Assembly: GCA_910587895.1 (NCBI GenBank)
Contig: CAJUOE010000251.1
Span: 1 to 35,700 of the forward strand
Direction: 5' to 3'
DNA: 35,700 nt
From: an uncultured Lachnospiraceae bacterium
GTDB taxonomy: Bacteria; Bacillota; Clostridia; Lachnospirales; Lachnospiraceae
Under the pieces are notes generated by a model, which worked only from the letters and a program-made list of their open reading frames with translations, searched no databases and was not told the DNA's origin. How positions within the stretch are numbered: position 1 is the stretch's first letter; the number at the start of each line of letters is the position of its first letter. Positions 23,640 to 31,083 of this stretch are shown here, in pieces. The position numbers and the translations under genes are program-made.

Positions 23640-26096
23640 GTGAAGAAAACAGGTAGATGGTGGAAACGATTTGGGAAGAAAAAAATCATCTTATCGGCTG
23701 TGCTGATTGCCGGGACAGGACTGGCATTGTCGGGATTTTATTCTTTGAGAAATATGAGGGGAGGCCGGGCAATTGCCCGGGAGATGTCTGTGCAGGAAAC
23801 GCAGGCAAAGACGGGAACAATTTCTGATACGATTGTTGGAACCGGAAATCTTGAATATGAGGAGGCAGGATCCATTACAATTCCTTCCGGTGTCGTCATA
23901 GACGAGGTAAAAGTGGATGCGGGGGACGCTGTCTCGAAAGGAGACGTGCTGGCTGTTGTAAATGAGGCATCGCTGTTTCGCGCCATGGAAAGCATTCAGG
24001 AGGAAATAGATGCGCTTGACGAGGACATCGAGGAAACCAGGGATGATACGGACAGCCAGTCTGTAAAATCCAGGGTAGATGGAAGAGTGAAGAGAATATA
24101 TGTCCAAAAGGAGCAGGAAGTATCGGACTGCATGGTGGATCAGGGGGCGTTGATGCTCCTTTCGCTGGATGGCTTTCTTGCTGTCGATATCCAGACGGAT
24201 GCAGAGATTTCCAAAGGGGATGACGTGGTCCTTACGCGTCCGGATGGGACAGAGGAAGAGGGAACAGTGGAAACGGTGGAAGATGGGAAAGCAGTGGTTC
24301 TGTGTACGGACAGCGGCGTAGGAATTGAGGAACAGGTGGCGGTCACGGATTCTGAGGGAAACGCGCTGGGAAACGGTACAACCTATATACATAAACAGCT
24401 TGCCATTACGGCAACGACAGGGACGGTCGAAGAAATCTGTGTGTCAGAGGATGAGAAAGTATATGCAGGAACCACGCTCTTAACATTGGATGGAGAAGAA
24501 CAGAGCCTGGAATATCAGGAGCAGATGGCGACGAGGGAAAAGCTGGCGGAAAGCTTGCAGGAGATGATTGCCTTATCCCAAAATGGCGTTATCACGGCTG
24601 AGTCAGATGGAATCATAAAAACTGTCAATATTTCTGCAAACAGCAGTACATCGGAAACAGGGGACGTGCAGATTTCACAGAATGAAACTGCGGTCGTAAA
24701 AAGTACACAGGCCTCCCAGGATATACAGGTTTCTGAGAATGTGGCAGCCAGTGAGGAGGCGCTGGCATTTAAAATTATGGATTCCGGTACAGCAGACAGA
24801 GACTGCCTTGTGATAGAATCGCCTCAGACTGGAAAGACGCCCCAGACAACGCTGTGTGCGGAGGATGGAAGTTATGAGGGACTGGTTTCATGGAAACCAA
24901 AAGACCAGCAGTTTGCAGCAGAGACTTCCTATCAGGCAAATGTGACGTTGACGGCGAAGGATGGCTATCTGTTTGACGGCGACAGTATCGTGCAGGTGCA
25001 GACAGGCGTCCTGTCCGGCGTGGATGTGGCAAAAGATGGGAAGAGACTGAGTTTTTGTATCACGTATCCGTTTACATCATCTGAGAAAACAGATTCCCGG
25101 AATGAAACCGGCAATGAAACCGGAACAGGAAATGAAACTGGAACAGAAAAAGAAAATGAAACGGGAAATAAAACTGGAACAGAGAGTGAAAATAAAACAG
25201 GAAATAAAACCGGAACGGAAACTGAGAATAAAACCGGAGCAGAAAAAGAAAATGAAACGGGAAATAAAACCGGAACAGAAAAAGAAAATGAAACGGGAAA
25301 TAAAGCCGGAACAGAGAGTGAAAATAAAACAGGAACCGGAAGTGTGACGGGAACTGGAACACAGAAAACAGCCGCAACCAAAAGTGCAGGCGCAGCGAGC
25401 GTAGCTGCAGCAGATACCTCGGCATCCCAGACCGACAGCAGTGCAGAGGCGGCAGATTCTGATGAGGAAGTGGTTGCATTTACCCTTTCCTCCGCAGACG
25501 CAATGATTCTGTCAGTAAATGTAGATGAGCTGGACATCAATTCCGTATCGGAGGAGCAGCAGGCGGAGGTGACGCTGGACGCCATTGAGGACGAAACGTT
25601 TACCGGAACAGTGATTAAAGTGGGAAATTCCGCAGACAGTGCAGGCGGCGTCGCAAAGTACGTGGTAGAGCTCAAAATACCCGGGGACGAGCGTATGAAG
25701 GAAGGGATGAACGCTTCCGCTACGATTACTGTTGAAGAGCGGGAAAACGTTGTGACAATACCGGTAAATGCACTTCAGGAACGAGGATCCAGAGTATTTG
25801 TCTATACACAGACGGACGAGGAAGGAAATCTTTCCGGTGAGAAGGAAGTAACGACGGGATTGTCAGATGGAGAAACCGTGGAAATTGCAGAAGGATTGTC
25901 CGAAGGAGAGACTGTTTATTATCAGAAGACCGGAAATCTTTCCGGGCAGGGAAGTTTTCAGGGATTTGACCAAATGGGCGGCGGTCCCGGAGGTGACATG
26001 CCGGATGGTGAAATGCCAGGGGGCGGACAGATGCCCGGCGGAAAAATGTCAGACGCACAGAAGAACGGAGGCGGAATGCGTGGCGGGCAGCAATAG
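23640..26096 (+). CDS. MacA/HlyD-type periplasmic-adaptor-like membrane fusion protein with unusual insertions
   Basis: An 818-aa protein starting at GTG with AGGAGGAG upstream. A membrane anchor (about 13-34) precedes a first lipoyl/barrel half (about 50-120, GSITIPSGVVIDEVKVDAGDAVSKGD), a short coiled-coil segment, a second barrel-sandwich half, and a hairpin (about 290-345). An Ig-like insert (about 370-470, SYEGLVSWKP...ANVTLTAKDGYLFDG) and a low-complexity Asn/Glu/Thr/Gly/Lys tract (about 483-575) follow. The beta-barrel and membrane-proximal domains resume at about 620-775 (SVNVDELDINSVSEEQQAEVTLD, ERMKEGMNASATITVE). The tail is Gly/Met-rich (about 775-818). Ordinary Firmicute adaptors are about 350-550 aa. 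It links the MacB-like permease and ATPase downstream; it probably spans the wall zone. Confidence 0.82.
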   Translation: MKKTGRWWKRFGKKKIILSAVLIAGTGLALSGFYSLRNMRGGRAIAREMSVQETQAKTGTISDTIVGTGNLEYEEAGSITIPSGVVIDEVKVDAGDAVSKGDVLAVVNEASLFRAMESIQEEIDALDEDIEETRDDTDSQSVKSRVDGRVKRIYVQKEQEVSDCMVDQGALMLLSLDGFLAVDIQTDAEISKGDDVVLTRPDGTEEEGTVETVEDGKAVVLCTDSGVGIEEQVAVTDSEGNALGNGTTYIHKQLAITATTGTVEEICVSEDEKVYAGTTLLTLDGEEQSLEYQEQMATREKLAESLQEMIALSQNGVITAESDGIIKTVNISANSSTSETGDVQISQNETAVVKSTQASQDIQVSENVAASEEALAFKIMDSGTADRDCLVIESPQTGKTPQTTLCAEDGSYEGLVSWKPKDQQFAAETSYQANVTLTAKDGYLFDGDSIVQVQTGVLSGVDVAKDGKRLSFCITYPFTSSEKTDSRNETGNETGTGNETGTEKENETGNKTGTESENKTGNKTGTETENKTGAEKENETGNKTGTEKENETGNKAGTESENKTGTGSVTGTGTQKTAATKSAGAASVAAADTSASQTDSSAEAADSDEEVVAFTLSSADAMILSVNVDELDINSVSEEQQAEVTLDAIEDETFTGTVIKVGNSADSAGGVAKYVVELKIPGDERMKEGMNASATITVEERENVVTIPVNALQERGSRVFVYTQTDEEGNLSGEKEVTTGLSDGETVEIAEGLSEGETVYYQKTGNLSGQGSFQGFDQMGGGPGGDMPDGEMPGGGQMPGGKMSDAQKNGGGMRGGQQ
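25090..25350 (+). repeat. Low-complexity repeat tract in the adaptor gene
   Basis: Degenerate 12-30 bp units of the type GAAAATAAAACCGGAACAGA encode NETG, NKTG, TEKE and TESE blocks. The composition is A/G-rich and unlike the flanks. The two long ORFs on the minus strand over this tract are by-products of the missing stop codons. Confidence 0.85.
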
Positions 26097-26106
26097 GAGA
26101 GAAGAC

Positions 26107-26772
26107 ATGATTCAATTACAGGAAATTTCAAAAATATATGAGATGGGCGATGAAAAGGTGATTGCCTTAAACCATGCCAGCATGGAAATCAGACAAGGAG
26201 AGTTTGTCAGCATTGTCGGACCTTCGGGCAGCGGAAAGTCCACGGTGATGAATATTATTGGCTGCCTGGACACTGCCGATGAAGGAGAATATATTCTGGA
26301 CGGCATTTCCATAGAAAATTATACGGAAAAAGAGCTGGCTAAGATCCGCAATCAAAAGATAGGATTTATTTTCCAGAATTTTAATCTGCTGCCACGGCTG
26401 ACTGCGGAAGAAAATGTGGAATTGCCGCTGATTTACCAGAGAATTTCCACGCAGGAGAGAAAACGCAGGGTACGTAAGGCACTGGAGCAGGTGGAGCTTT
26501 CCGGGCGGATGGGGCATCGCCCAACGGAGCTGTCAGGAGGTCAGCAGCAAAGGGTGGCGATTGCCCGCGCATTGGTGACGAAACCATCGCTGTTTCTGGC
26601 GGATGAGCCAACCGGAAACCTTGACTCCCGCACGGGAGAGGAGATTATGGGATTGTTCCATGCGCTCCACAAGGCAGGCAATACGATTTTGCTGATTACG
26701 CATGACAACCAGATTGCCGCGGAGGCAGAACGGAAAATTCATATCCGGGATGGGGAGGTGATCCAGGAATGA
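26107..26772 (+). CDS. ABC transporter ATP-binding protein, MacB/LolD type
   Basis: A 221-aa ATPase. Walker A is GPSGSGKST (38-46), the Q-loop is IFQNFNLLPRLTAEENVELPL, the signature is LSGGQQQR, Walker B is LFLADEPTGNLD and the H-loop is LITHD. These are hallmarks of the MacB/LolD/FtsE group. The start at 26107 is preferred because GGAGAG precedes it and it matches the family N-terminus (MIQLQEISKIYEMGD); a longer in-frame reading from 25867 runs through the adaptor gene. It starts 10 bp after the adaptor and overlaps the permease by 4 bp. Confidence 0.95.
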   Translation: MIQLQEISKIYEMGDEKVIALNHASMEIRQGEFVSIVGPSGSGKSTVMNIIGCLDTADEGEYILDGISIENYTEKELAKIRNQKIGFIFQNFNLLPRLTAEENVELPLIYQRISTQERKRRVRKALEQVELSGRMGHRPTELSGGQQQRVAIARALVTKPSLFLADEPTGNLDSRTGEEIMGLFHALHKAGNTILLITHDNQIAAEAERKIHIRDGEVIQE

Positions 26773-27986
26773 TGGTTCAGACGGGTAAAATGGCATGGAA
26801 TGCAGTCTGTGCCAATAAGATGCGGACGTTTCTTACAATGCTGGGAATTATTATCGGAGTGGCTGCGCTGATTATCCTGGTGTCGATTGCGGATGGCGCC
26901 GGAAATTCAGTATCCAGCCAGATTTCCCAGATGGGCAGCAATTATCTCAGCGCGCAGATTTCAGACAACAAGGAAAATCCCTTGAAACTTGCAGAGTTCA
27001 TGGAATTGTCGGATGAGGAAGAGTTTGCAGAATCATCTCCGGTGGGCAGGATGAGCGCGACCGGCAAGACTGGTTACACCAGCAGTTCCGTAAACATATA
27101 TGGAACCAGCGGCGGTTATTTTACGATTATGGATATGGAGCTGTATGCGGGAAGGCTGCTGAAACATACGGATTTGGAAAACCATTCTTATGTAGTTGTG
27201 GTTTCTTATGATACGGCGGTGGAGTTTTTCGGGCGGGCGGATATTGTAGGCGAGAGCCTGTCCCTGGATGGAAAATCATTTCAGGTGGTGGGCGTATTGT
27301 CCGAGGACGCGTCATCCCCGTCTTCCGTAATGGCAGTGAAAAATAATAGTGATGACAGCTTGGAAACCGTTGTGCTGGAAGGCTATATTCCCTATGCGAC
27401 AATGAGCAGAATGACAGATAATGCGCTGGAAATCACACAGTTTTATGTATCTTCCCAAGACGAGGATTCCATGGAGCTGGCAGAAACGAAATTAGAGGAA
27501 ATCCTTCTTGCCCGTTTTGGAAATGATGAGGATGCATTTTCCATACGGAACCAGTCGGATGTTATGGAGGCAATGCAGGAGGTAGGAAACACCATGTCCA
27601 TGATGCTGGGCGGAATCGCAGCAATCTCCCTTCTGGTCGGCGGCATCGGCATCATGAACATCATGCTCGTGTCCGTGACGGAGCGGACAAAAGAGATTGG
27701 CATCCGCAAGGCGATCGGGGCAGGAAAAGGCAGCATCATGCTGCAATTTCTTCTGGAAGCGATGATGGTCAGCCTGGCAGGCTGCATCGTTGGAATTGCA
27801 TGTTCCTGGATTGCGTTAAAGGTCATGGGAAATGTGATGGGCTCTGCAATGAGCGTGGCGATGAATGGAAAAGTGGCGCTGTTATCGGTGGCATTTTCAG
27901 GACTGATTGGAATCGTGTTTGGGCTCTATCCGGCGAACAAGGCGGCAAATAAGAAACCGATTGATGCGCTGCGGTATGCGGGGTAA
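26769..27986 (+). CDS. ABC transporter permease, MacB/FtsX family
   Basis: A 405-aa permease with the four-helix MacB layout: the first helix is at about 19-40 (MRTFLTMLGIIIGVAALIILV), then a large extracytoplasmic domain of about 230 residues, then three C-terminal helices (FtsX domain, about 280-400) carrying GGIGIMNIMLVSVTERTKEIGIRKAIGA, shown here in part. The pattern NKMRTFLTMLGIIIGV is typical of MacB_PCD proteins. Two adjacent ATGs overlap the ATPase stop. With the adaptor it forms a tripartite-like exporter for peptides, lipids or antimicrobials; no self-immunity or peptide gene is adjacent. Confidence 0.93.
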   Translation: MMVQTGKMAWNAVCANKMRTFLTMLGIIIGVAALIILVSIADGAGNSVSSQISQMGSNYLSAQISDNKENPLKLAEFMELSDEEEFAESSPVGRMSATGKTGYTSSSVNIYGTSGGYFTIMDMELYAGRLLKHTDLENHSYVVVVSYDTAVEFFGRADIVGESLSLDGKSFQVVGVLSEDASSPSSVMAVKNNSDDSLETVVLEGYIPYATMSRMTDNALEITQFYVSSQDEDSMELAETKLEEILLARFGNDEDAFSIRNQSDVMEAMQEVGNTMSMMLGGIAAISLLVGGIGIMNIMLVSVTERTKEIGIRKAIGAGKGSIMLQFLLEAMMVSLAGCIVGIACSWIALKVMGNVMGSAMSVAMNGKVALLSVAFSGLIGIVFGLYPANKAANKKPIDALRYAG

Positions 27987-27997
27987 AAGGGAAATGC

Positions 27998-28026
27998 TTG
28001 CCTGTTTAAAAAAGGACGTGTATAAT
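27998..28026 (+). promoter_or_regulatory. Sigma-A promoter for the SCP2/Uma2 genes
   Basis: TTGCCT (27998-28003), 17 bp, TATAAT (28021-28026). The SCP2-protein ATG follows about 75 bp later. Confidence 0.72.
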
Positions 28027-28102
28027 AAAAGGAGATTGATAGTTGCTTTGGTTATTGTTATGTGGCGAGCAGATAAAAAGGGGTTAAAAGGAGGAATGAA
28101 AG

Positions 28103-28435
28103 ATGACATATGAAGAATTTTTTGCAAAGGTAAAAGAGAAATTTATGGATGCGGATGTATCCGACATTACGGAACATCTGGCATACCAGTTCAACATCAC
28201 GGGAGAAGCCGAAGGCATCTTTTATGTGGAGGTAAAGGACGGGGAGCTCTTCGTGGAGCCGTACGACTACCATGACAGGGACGCCGCGTTTACGGCTACG
28301 GCGGAAAATCTTCTCAAAATTGCGGAAGGGAAATTAGACCCGATATTCGCCGTCACCATGAGGAAACTCAAGGTGGAAGGGAATATTGACAAGGCGCTGA
28401 AATTGAAAGGCATGATTGACAGCAGGAAAAAATAA
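28103..28435 (+). CDS. SCP2 sterol-binding-domain protein
   Basis: A 110-aa single-domain protein. FNITGEAEGIFYVEVKDGELFVEPYDYHDRDAAFTATAENLLKIAEGKLDP (seen in part) and the closing KLKVEGNIDKALKLKGM segment match the SCP2-like fold, a small hydrophobic-ligand carrier. Clostridial members lack a known ligand, although lipid or acyl-chain binding is likely. AGGAGG precedes the ATG. It is followed after 29 bp by an unrelated Uma2 gene. Confidence 0.85.
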   Translation: MTYEEFFAKVKEKFMDADVSDITEHLAYQFNITGEAEGIFYVEVKDGELFVEPYDYHDRDAAFTATAENLLKIAEGKLDPIFAVTMRKLKVEGNIDKALKLKGMIDSRKK

Positions 28436-28464
28436 ATTTTGGACTGGGAAAGGATGTGGCACTT

Positions 28465-29019
28465 ATGGGATTGGCAGAATTTGAGCGCAGGAAAGATGAG
28501 AAGATAGACGGGGTAATATATGATATGTCGCCTGCCCCTGGGTATCGACATGGGATAATTAATAATAACATTAACAGAAATATTGGAAATGCTTTAAAAG
28601 ACAGTTTGTGCCTGGTGTTTATGGAAAATCTGGATTTTAAATACCATCCGGAGGAAAATGATGATTACCTGTGCCCTGACGTTATGCTAATCTGTGACCG
28701 GAAACATTTAAAGGGCGGTTCATACACTGGGGTTCCAAAATTTATTGCGGAAACTTTAAGTCCTTCAACAGCCAAGAGGGATCGAACAACAAAAAAGAAT
28801 ATTTATGAAAAAGCAGGCGTGGAGGAGTATTGGATTGTCTCACCGCAGGGCGCTTTGGAAATCTATTATCTTGAGGATGGGGCGTATGTTTTGGAGCAGA
28901 ACTATATCTTGCAGGATGATAAGGAAGACGAAGATTACAATGCAGAGACGGAAATCACATTGAGAGAATTTCCCCATATCAAAATGACGCTGGCAGAAAT
29001 ATTTGCGGGCGTTGATTAA
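28465..29019 (+). CDS. Uma2-family (DUF820) endonuclease-like protein
   Basis: 184 aa from the ATG at 28465; a GTG at 28456 is possible but lies only 1 bp from the AAAGGA ribosome binding site. The family signature is clear: YDMSPAPGYRHGIINNNI, then DDYLCPDVMLICD, FIAETLSPSTAKRDRTTKKNIYEKAGVEEYWIV (abridged). The PD-(D/E)XK-like catalytic set is Asp in CPDV, Glu in AETL and Lys in TKKN. Uma2 proteins are abundant, often multicopy, putative restriction-endonuclease-fold enzymes whose biological role is unsettled. Confidence 0.9.
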   Translation: MGLAEFERRKDEKIDGVIYDMSPAPGYRHGIINNNINRNIGNALKDSLCLVFMENLDFKYHPEENDDYLCPDVMLICDRKHLKGGSYTGVPKFIAETLSPSTAKRDRTTKKNIYEKAGVEEYWIVSPQGALEIYYLEDGAYVLEQNYILQDDKEDEDYNAETEITLREFPHIKMTLAEIFAGVD

Positions 29020-29053
29020 GGAAATACTGTGTCGGAGAATGCATTTTTAAGGA

Positions 29054-29102
29054 GAGGGAAGTCCCTTAAGCCATTTTAAGGCTTGCGGACTTCCCTCGTT
29101 TT
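29054..29102. terminator. Bidirectional intrinsic terminator between convergent genes
   Basis: GAGGGAAGTCC pairs with GGACTTCCCTC (11 bp), with an inner CCTTAA/TTAAGG hairpin, followed by GTTTT. It lies between the convergent Uma2 gene and ABC permease gene. On the minus strand the stem is followed by a weaker T-rich stretch. Confidence 0.8.
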
Positions 29103-29114
29103 GCATGTCAGGCT

Positions 29115-29921
29115 TTATGATATGCGTTTCAGGTAGCGTTTTTCAAAGTGGCTCAGTAAGCTGTAAAGCCCCCATGCGAGCAGGCAGAGGATAACGATGG
29201 ACATGATGACCCAGTCCAGCTTGAAAACCTGGCTGCCGTAGATGATCAGGTAGCCAAGCCCCTGCCGCGAAGAAATGAATTCTCCGATGATGACGCCTAC
29301 CAGGCAGAGCCCGATGTTTACTTTCATGACGGCAAACAGCGCCGGAATATTGGCGGGGAGCACTACCTTGGTGAGGATATGGTATTTCTTTCCGCCCAGG
29401 GTCTTAATCAGCTTGATTTTCTCCGGGTCTACGGACTGAAAACTGGTGTACAGGCTCAAAACAGAGCCAAAAACCGCGACAGAAATACCGGTAATAATGA
29501 TGGTATTGTAATTTGCACCCAGCCACACAATCAGAAGGGGCGCCAGCGCGGATTTTGGCAGGCTGTTTAAGATGACCAGGTAAGGCTCTAATGTCTCAGA
29601 AATCTTTTTGTTAAGCCACAGAATAATCGTTGTCAGGAGCGCAAGGACAGTTGTCAGTACAAAGCTGCTTATTGTCTCGAACAGGGTGACGCCTGCATGG
29701 ATAAAAAGCGTGTGATCCATCAGCATATCATAGGCGCACAAGGCAACTCCCGAGGGGCTGCAAAAAAAGAAAGAATCAATCAGATTCAGTCTTGCCGCGC
29801 CTTCCCAGATTCCCAGGAAGAGCACAAAAATGCACAGCCTGCCTGCAGCGACCGTGCGCCGGTGTTTTTTCTGAGCCAGCAGGAATTTCTGCTGGGCAAG
29901 GGAAATCTCACTCATTGTCAT
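29115..29921 (-). CDS. ABC transporter permease, SsuC/ThiX-like (nitrate/taurine/thiamine-precursor class)
   Basis: A 268-aa permease with about six membrane helices in the BPD_transp_1 fold. The EAA-loop, which docks the ATPase, reads TLGGKKYHILTKVVLPANIPA, and GEFISSRQGLGYLI is a further signature of the NitT/TauT class. The N-terminus is a charged helix (SLAQQKFLLAQKKHRR). The start overlaps the ATPase gene by 14 bp. The system should import a small organic ligand such as a sulfonate, a pyrimidine thiamine precursor or a riboflavin-like compound. No substrate-binding protein gene adjoins it in this window, so the substrate is open. Confidence 0.88.
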   Translation of the reverse strand: MTMSEISLAQQKFLLAQKKHRRTVAAGRLCIFVLFLGIWEGAARLNLIDSFFFCSPSGVALCAYDMLMDHTLFIHAGVTLFETISSFVLTTVLALLTTIILWLNKKISETLEPYLVILNSLPKSALAPLLIVWLGANYNTIIITGISVAVFGSVLSLYTSFQSVDPEKIKLIKTLGGKKYHILTKVVLPANIPALFAVMKVNIGLCLVGVIIGEFISSRQGLGYLIIYGSQVFKLDWVIMSIVILCLLAWGLYSLLSHFEKRYLKRIS

Positions 29922-30675
29922 TCAGCTCCTTCCATATTTTATTAAAATAATCTTTGAATTCCGGCAGGTTCCTGCGTTCGAGCGGGCTGATATTTTCCGG
30001 AAATGAAATGTCAATCACATTTTTGATGGTCGCGGGACGTTTGCTCAGTACCAGTACCTGGCTGCCCAGGCTTACCGCCTCAGATAAATCATGGGTAACT
30101 AAAATGGCTGTTTTCTGTTCTTTTTTTATGATGGTGCCAATGTCGTCGCCAACGGTAAGCCTTGTCTGATAGTCAAGGGCGGAAAACGGCTCATCCAGCA
30201 GCAGGATTTCCGGCTCCAGCGCAAGCGTGCGAATCAAGGCCGCGCGCTGCCGCATACCGCCGGAAAGCTGGGATGGCCGGGCGTTTTTAAATTTGTATAA
30301 GCCGTAAGTTTTTAACATGTCAAAAACCCGTTCTTTCGCAGCCGGGGTCAGCTTGTTCTGGATTTCCAGTCCCAGCAGCACGTTTTTTTCGATGGTGCGC
30401 CATTCTAACAGATGGTCGTGCTGGAGCATATAACCGATGGTTCCGCCGGCTTTGCGAAATAATTTCTGCCCATACAGCAAAATAGAACCGTGTTCCGGTT
30501 CTATCAGACCTGCAAGAAGGGAAAGGAGGGTGGATTTGCCGCATCCGCTGGGACCGACAATTGCCAGAAAGTCGCCCTTATGAACCGTAAAATTTATATT
30601 ATGGAGCGCGGGGGTTTCTCCCTGCATCGTATGGTAGGAATAGCCCACGTGCCTGATTTCCATTAGTTTTTCCAT
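29908..30675 (-). CDS. ABC transporter ATP-binding protein, SsuB/ThiY-partner class
   Basis: A 255-aa ATPase. Walker A is GPSGCGKST, Q-loop YMLQHDHLLEW, signature LSGGMRQRAALIR, Walker B ILLLDEPFSALD and H-loop LVTHDLSEAV, all typical of nitrate/sulfonate/taurine importers. I use the start at 30675 (MEKLMEIRH) because AAGGAG lies 6 bp before it; the longer frame back to 30753 has no ribosome binding site. It is the first gene of a two-gene importer operon, with the permease overlapping its 3' end by 14 bp. Confidence 0.92.
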   Translation of the reverse strand: MEKLMEIRHVGYSYHTMQGETPALHNINFTVHKGDFLAIVGPSGCGKSTLLSLLAGLIEPEHGSILLYGQKLFRKAGGTIGYMLQHDHLLEWRTIEKNVLLGLEIQNKLTPAAKERVFDMLKTYGLYKFKNARPSQLSGGMRQRAALIRTLALEPEILLLDEPFSALDYQTRLTVGDDIGTIIKKEQKTAILVTHDLSEAVSLGSQVLVLSKRPATIKNVIDISFPENISPLERRNLPEFKDYFNKIWKELNDNE

Positions 30676-30700
30676 AAGTTTCTCCTTATTATCGCTTATG

Positions 30701-30793
30701 TTATTGTATGAGGGAAACGGGAGAAGGTTCTGTGGGATTATTGGTTTTCTCAAACAGGTCGCCGATGGAACAGCCTAAGAGATCGCTGGGCAT
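30701..30793 (-). pseudogene. Possible C-terminal remnant of an XRE-type regulator
   Basis: A 30-codon frame just upstream of the importer operon reads DLLGCSIGDLFEKTNNPTEP near its start, which resembles the end of an XRE helix-turn-helix domain (LGCSI-DLFE). Reading further upstream in the frame (CQSQIYPG before the Met) gives nothing convincing, and a consensus promoter for the opposite strand lies there. I read it as a decayed gene end; it could be a chance frame. Confidence 0.3.
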
Positions 30794-30811
30794 ACCTGGA
30801 TAAATTTGAGA

Positions 30812-30840
30812 TTGACAGATGAAAAAGAAGTTTTTATAAT
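30812..30840 (+). promoter_or_regulatory. Consensus sigma-A promoter of the rtcB leader
   Basis: TTGACA (30812-30817), exactly 17 bp, TATAAT (30835-30840): both hexamers are perfect. The expected transcript start near 30847 gives a leader of about 237 nt before rtcB. Confidence 0.92.
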
Positions 30841-30883
30841 AGACACATGGCACGTATTGACAAGTAAGGAAAGGAGGACAATT

Positions 30884-30964
30884 ATGATTGCAAGGAATTT
30901 AGGAATCAATGATTTAACAGGAAACATTAGAGAGAGGATTGTCCTTCCGGCGGCTTACCGGTAA
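30884..30964 (+). CDS. 26-residue leader peptide ORF upstream of rtcB
   Basis: ATG preceded by AAGGAGG at the right distance, followed by MIARNLGINDLTGN and ending LPAAYR before TAA. It is too short for the usual gene callers. Codons 15 to 21 lie exactly on the left arm of a long-range stem (30926-30944), so a translating ribosome would open that stem. There is no run of one amino acid as in classical attenuators, although four Arg codons occur. It could be an unregulated small ORF. Confidence 0.5.
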   Translation: MIARNLGINDLTGNIRERIVLPAAYR

Positions 30965-31022
30965 TAGGCACAGTATCAGTTTATCTTATTCCGTTTCTAT
31001 TTGGACAATCCGCATCTCTAAT
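30926..31022 (+). promoter_or_regulatory. Long-range stem in the rtcB leader RNA
   Basis: The left arm (30926-30944) and right arm (31003-31022) pair as 8 bp (ATTAGAGA/TCTCTAAT), a GA versus GCA internal loop, and 9 bp (GGATTGTCC/GGACAATCC), around a 58-nt loop. The left-arm string AGAGAGGATT is repeated exactly at 31071-31080, immediately before the rtcB start and overlapping its ribosome binding site. The right arm can therefore pair with either place. No T run follows the stem directly. Confidence 0.6.
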
Positions 31023-31083
31023 CATTTTAGGGGTGTTTTTTTGCGCCCATTTTGCAAAAATGCACAGAGGAGAGAGGATTATT

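Noticed and set aside
23342..23656. 104-codon plus-strand frame overlapping the repeat lipoprotein
   Set aside because: The 39-bp repeat keeps this frame open by chance; the lipoprotein frame has the signal peptide and lipobox.
24965..25675. Minus-strand frames of 236 and 135 codons, rich in Ser/Val/Pro and Phe/Leu
   Set aside because: They arise because the low-complexity tract of the adaptor gene lacks stop codons in several frames; no start signals are present.
25867..26106. Long N-terminal extension of the MacB-type ATPase
   Set aside because: It runs through the adaptor coding sequence in a different frame; the ATG at 26107 has a ribosome site and the family's normal N-terminus.
30676..30753. 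Extension of the SsuB-like ATPase to 30753
   Set aside because: No ribosome site there; AAGGAG precedes the Met at 30675, which fits the family start.
30945..31002. Self-splicing intron or tRNA-like element in the rtcB leader loop
   Set aside because: The 58-nt loop is too short and lacks intron core motifs or a cloverleaf; only the long-range stem and leader ORF are supported.
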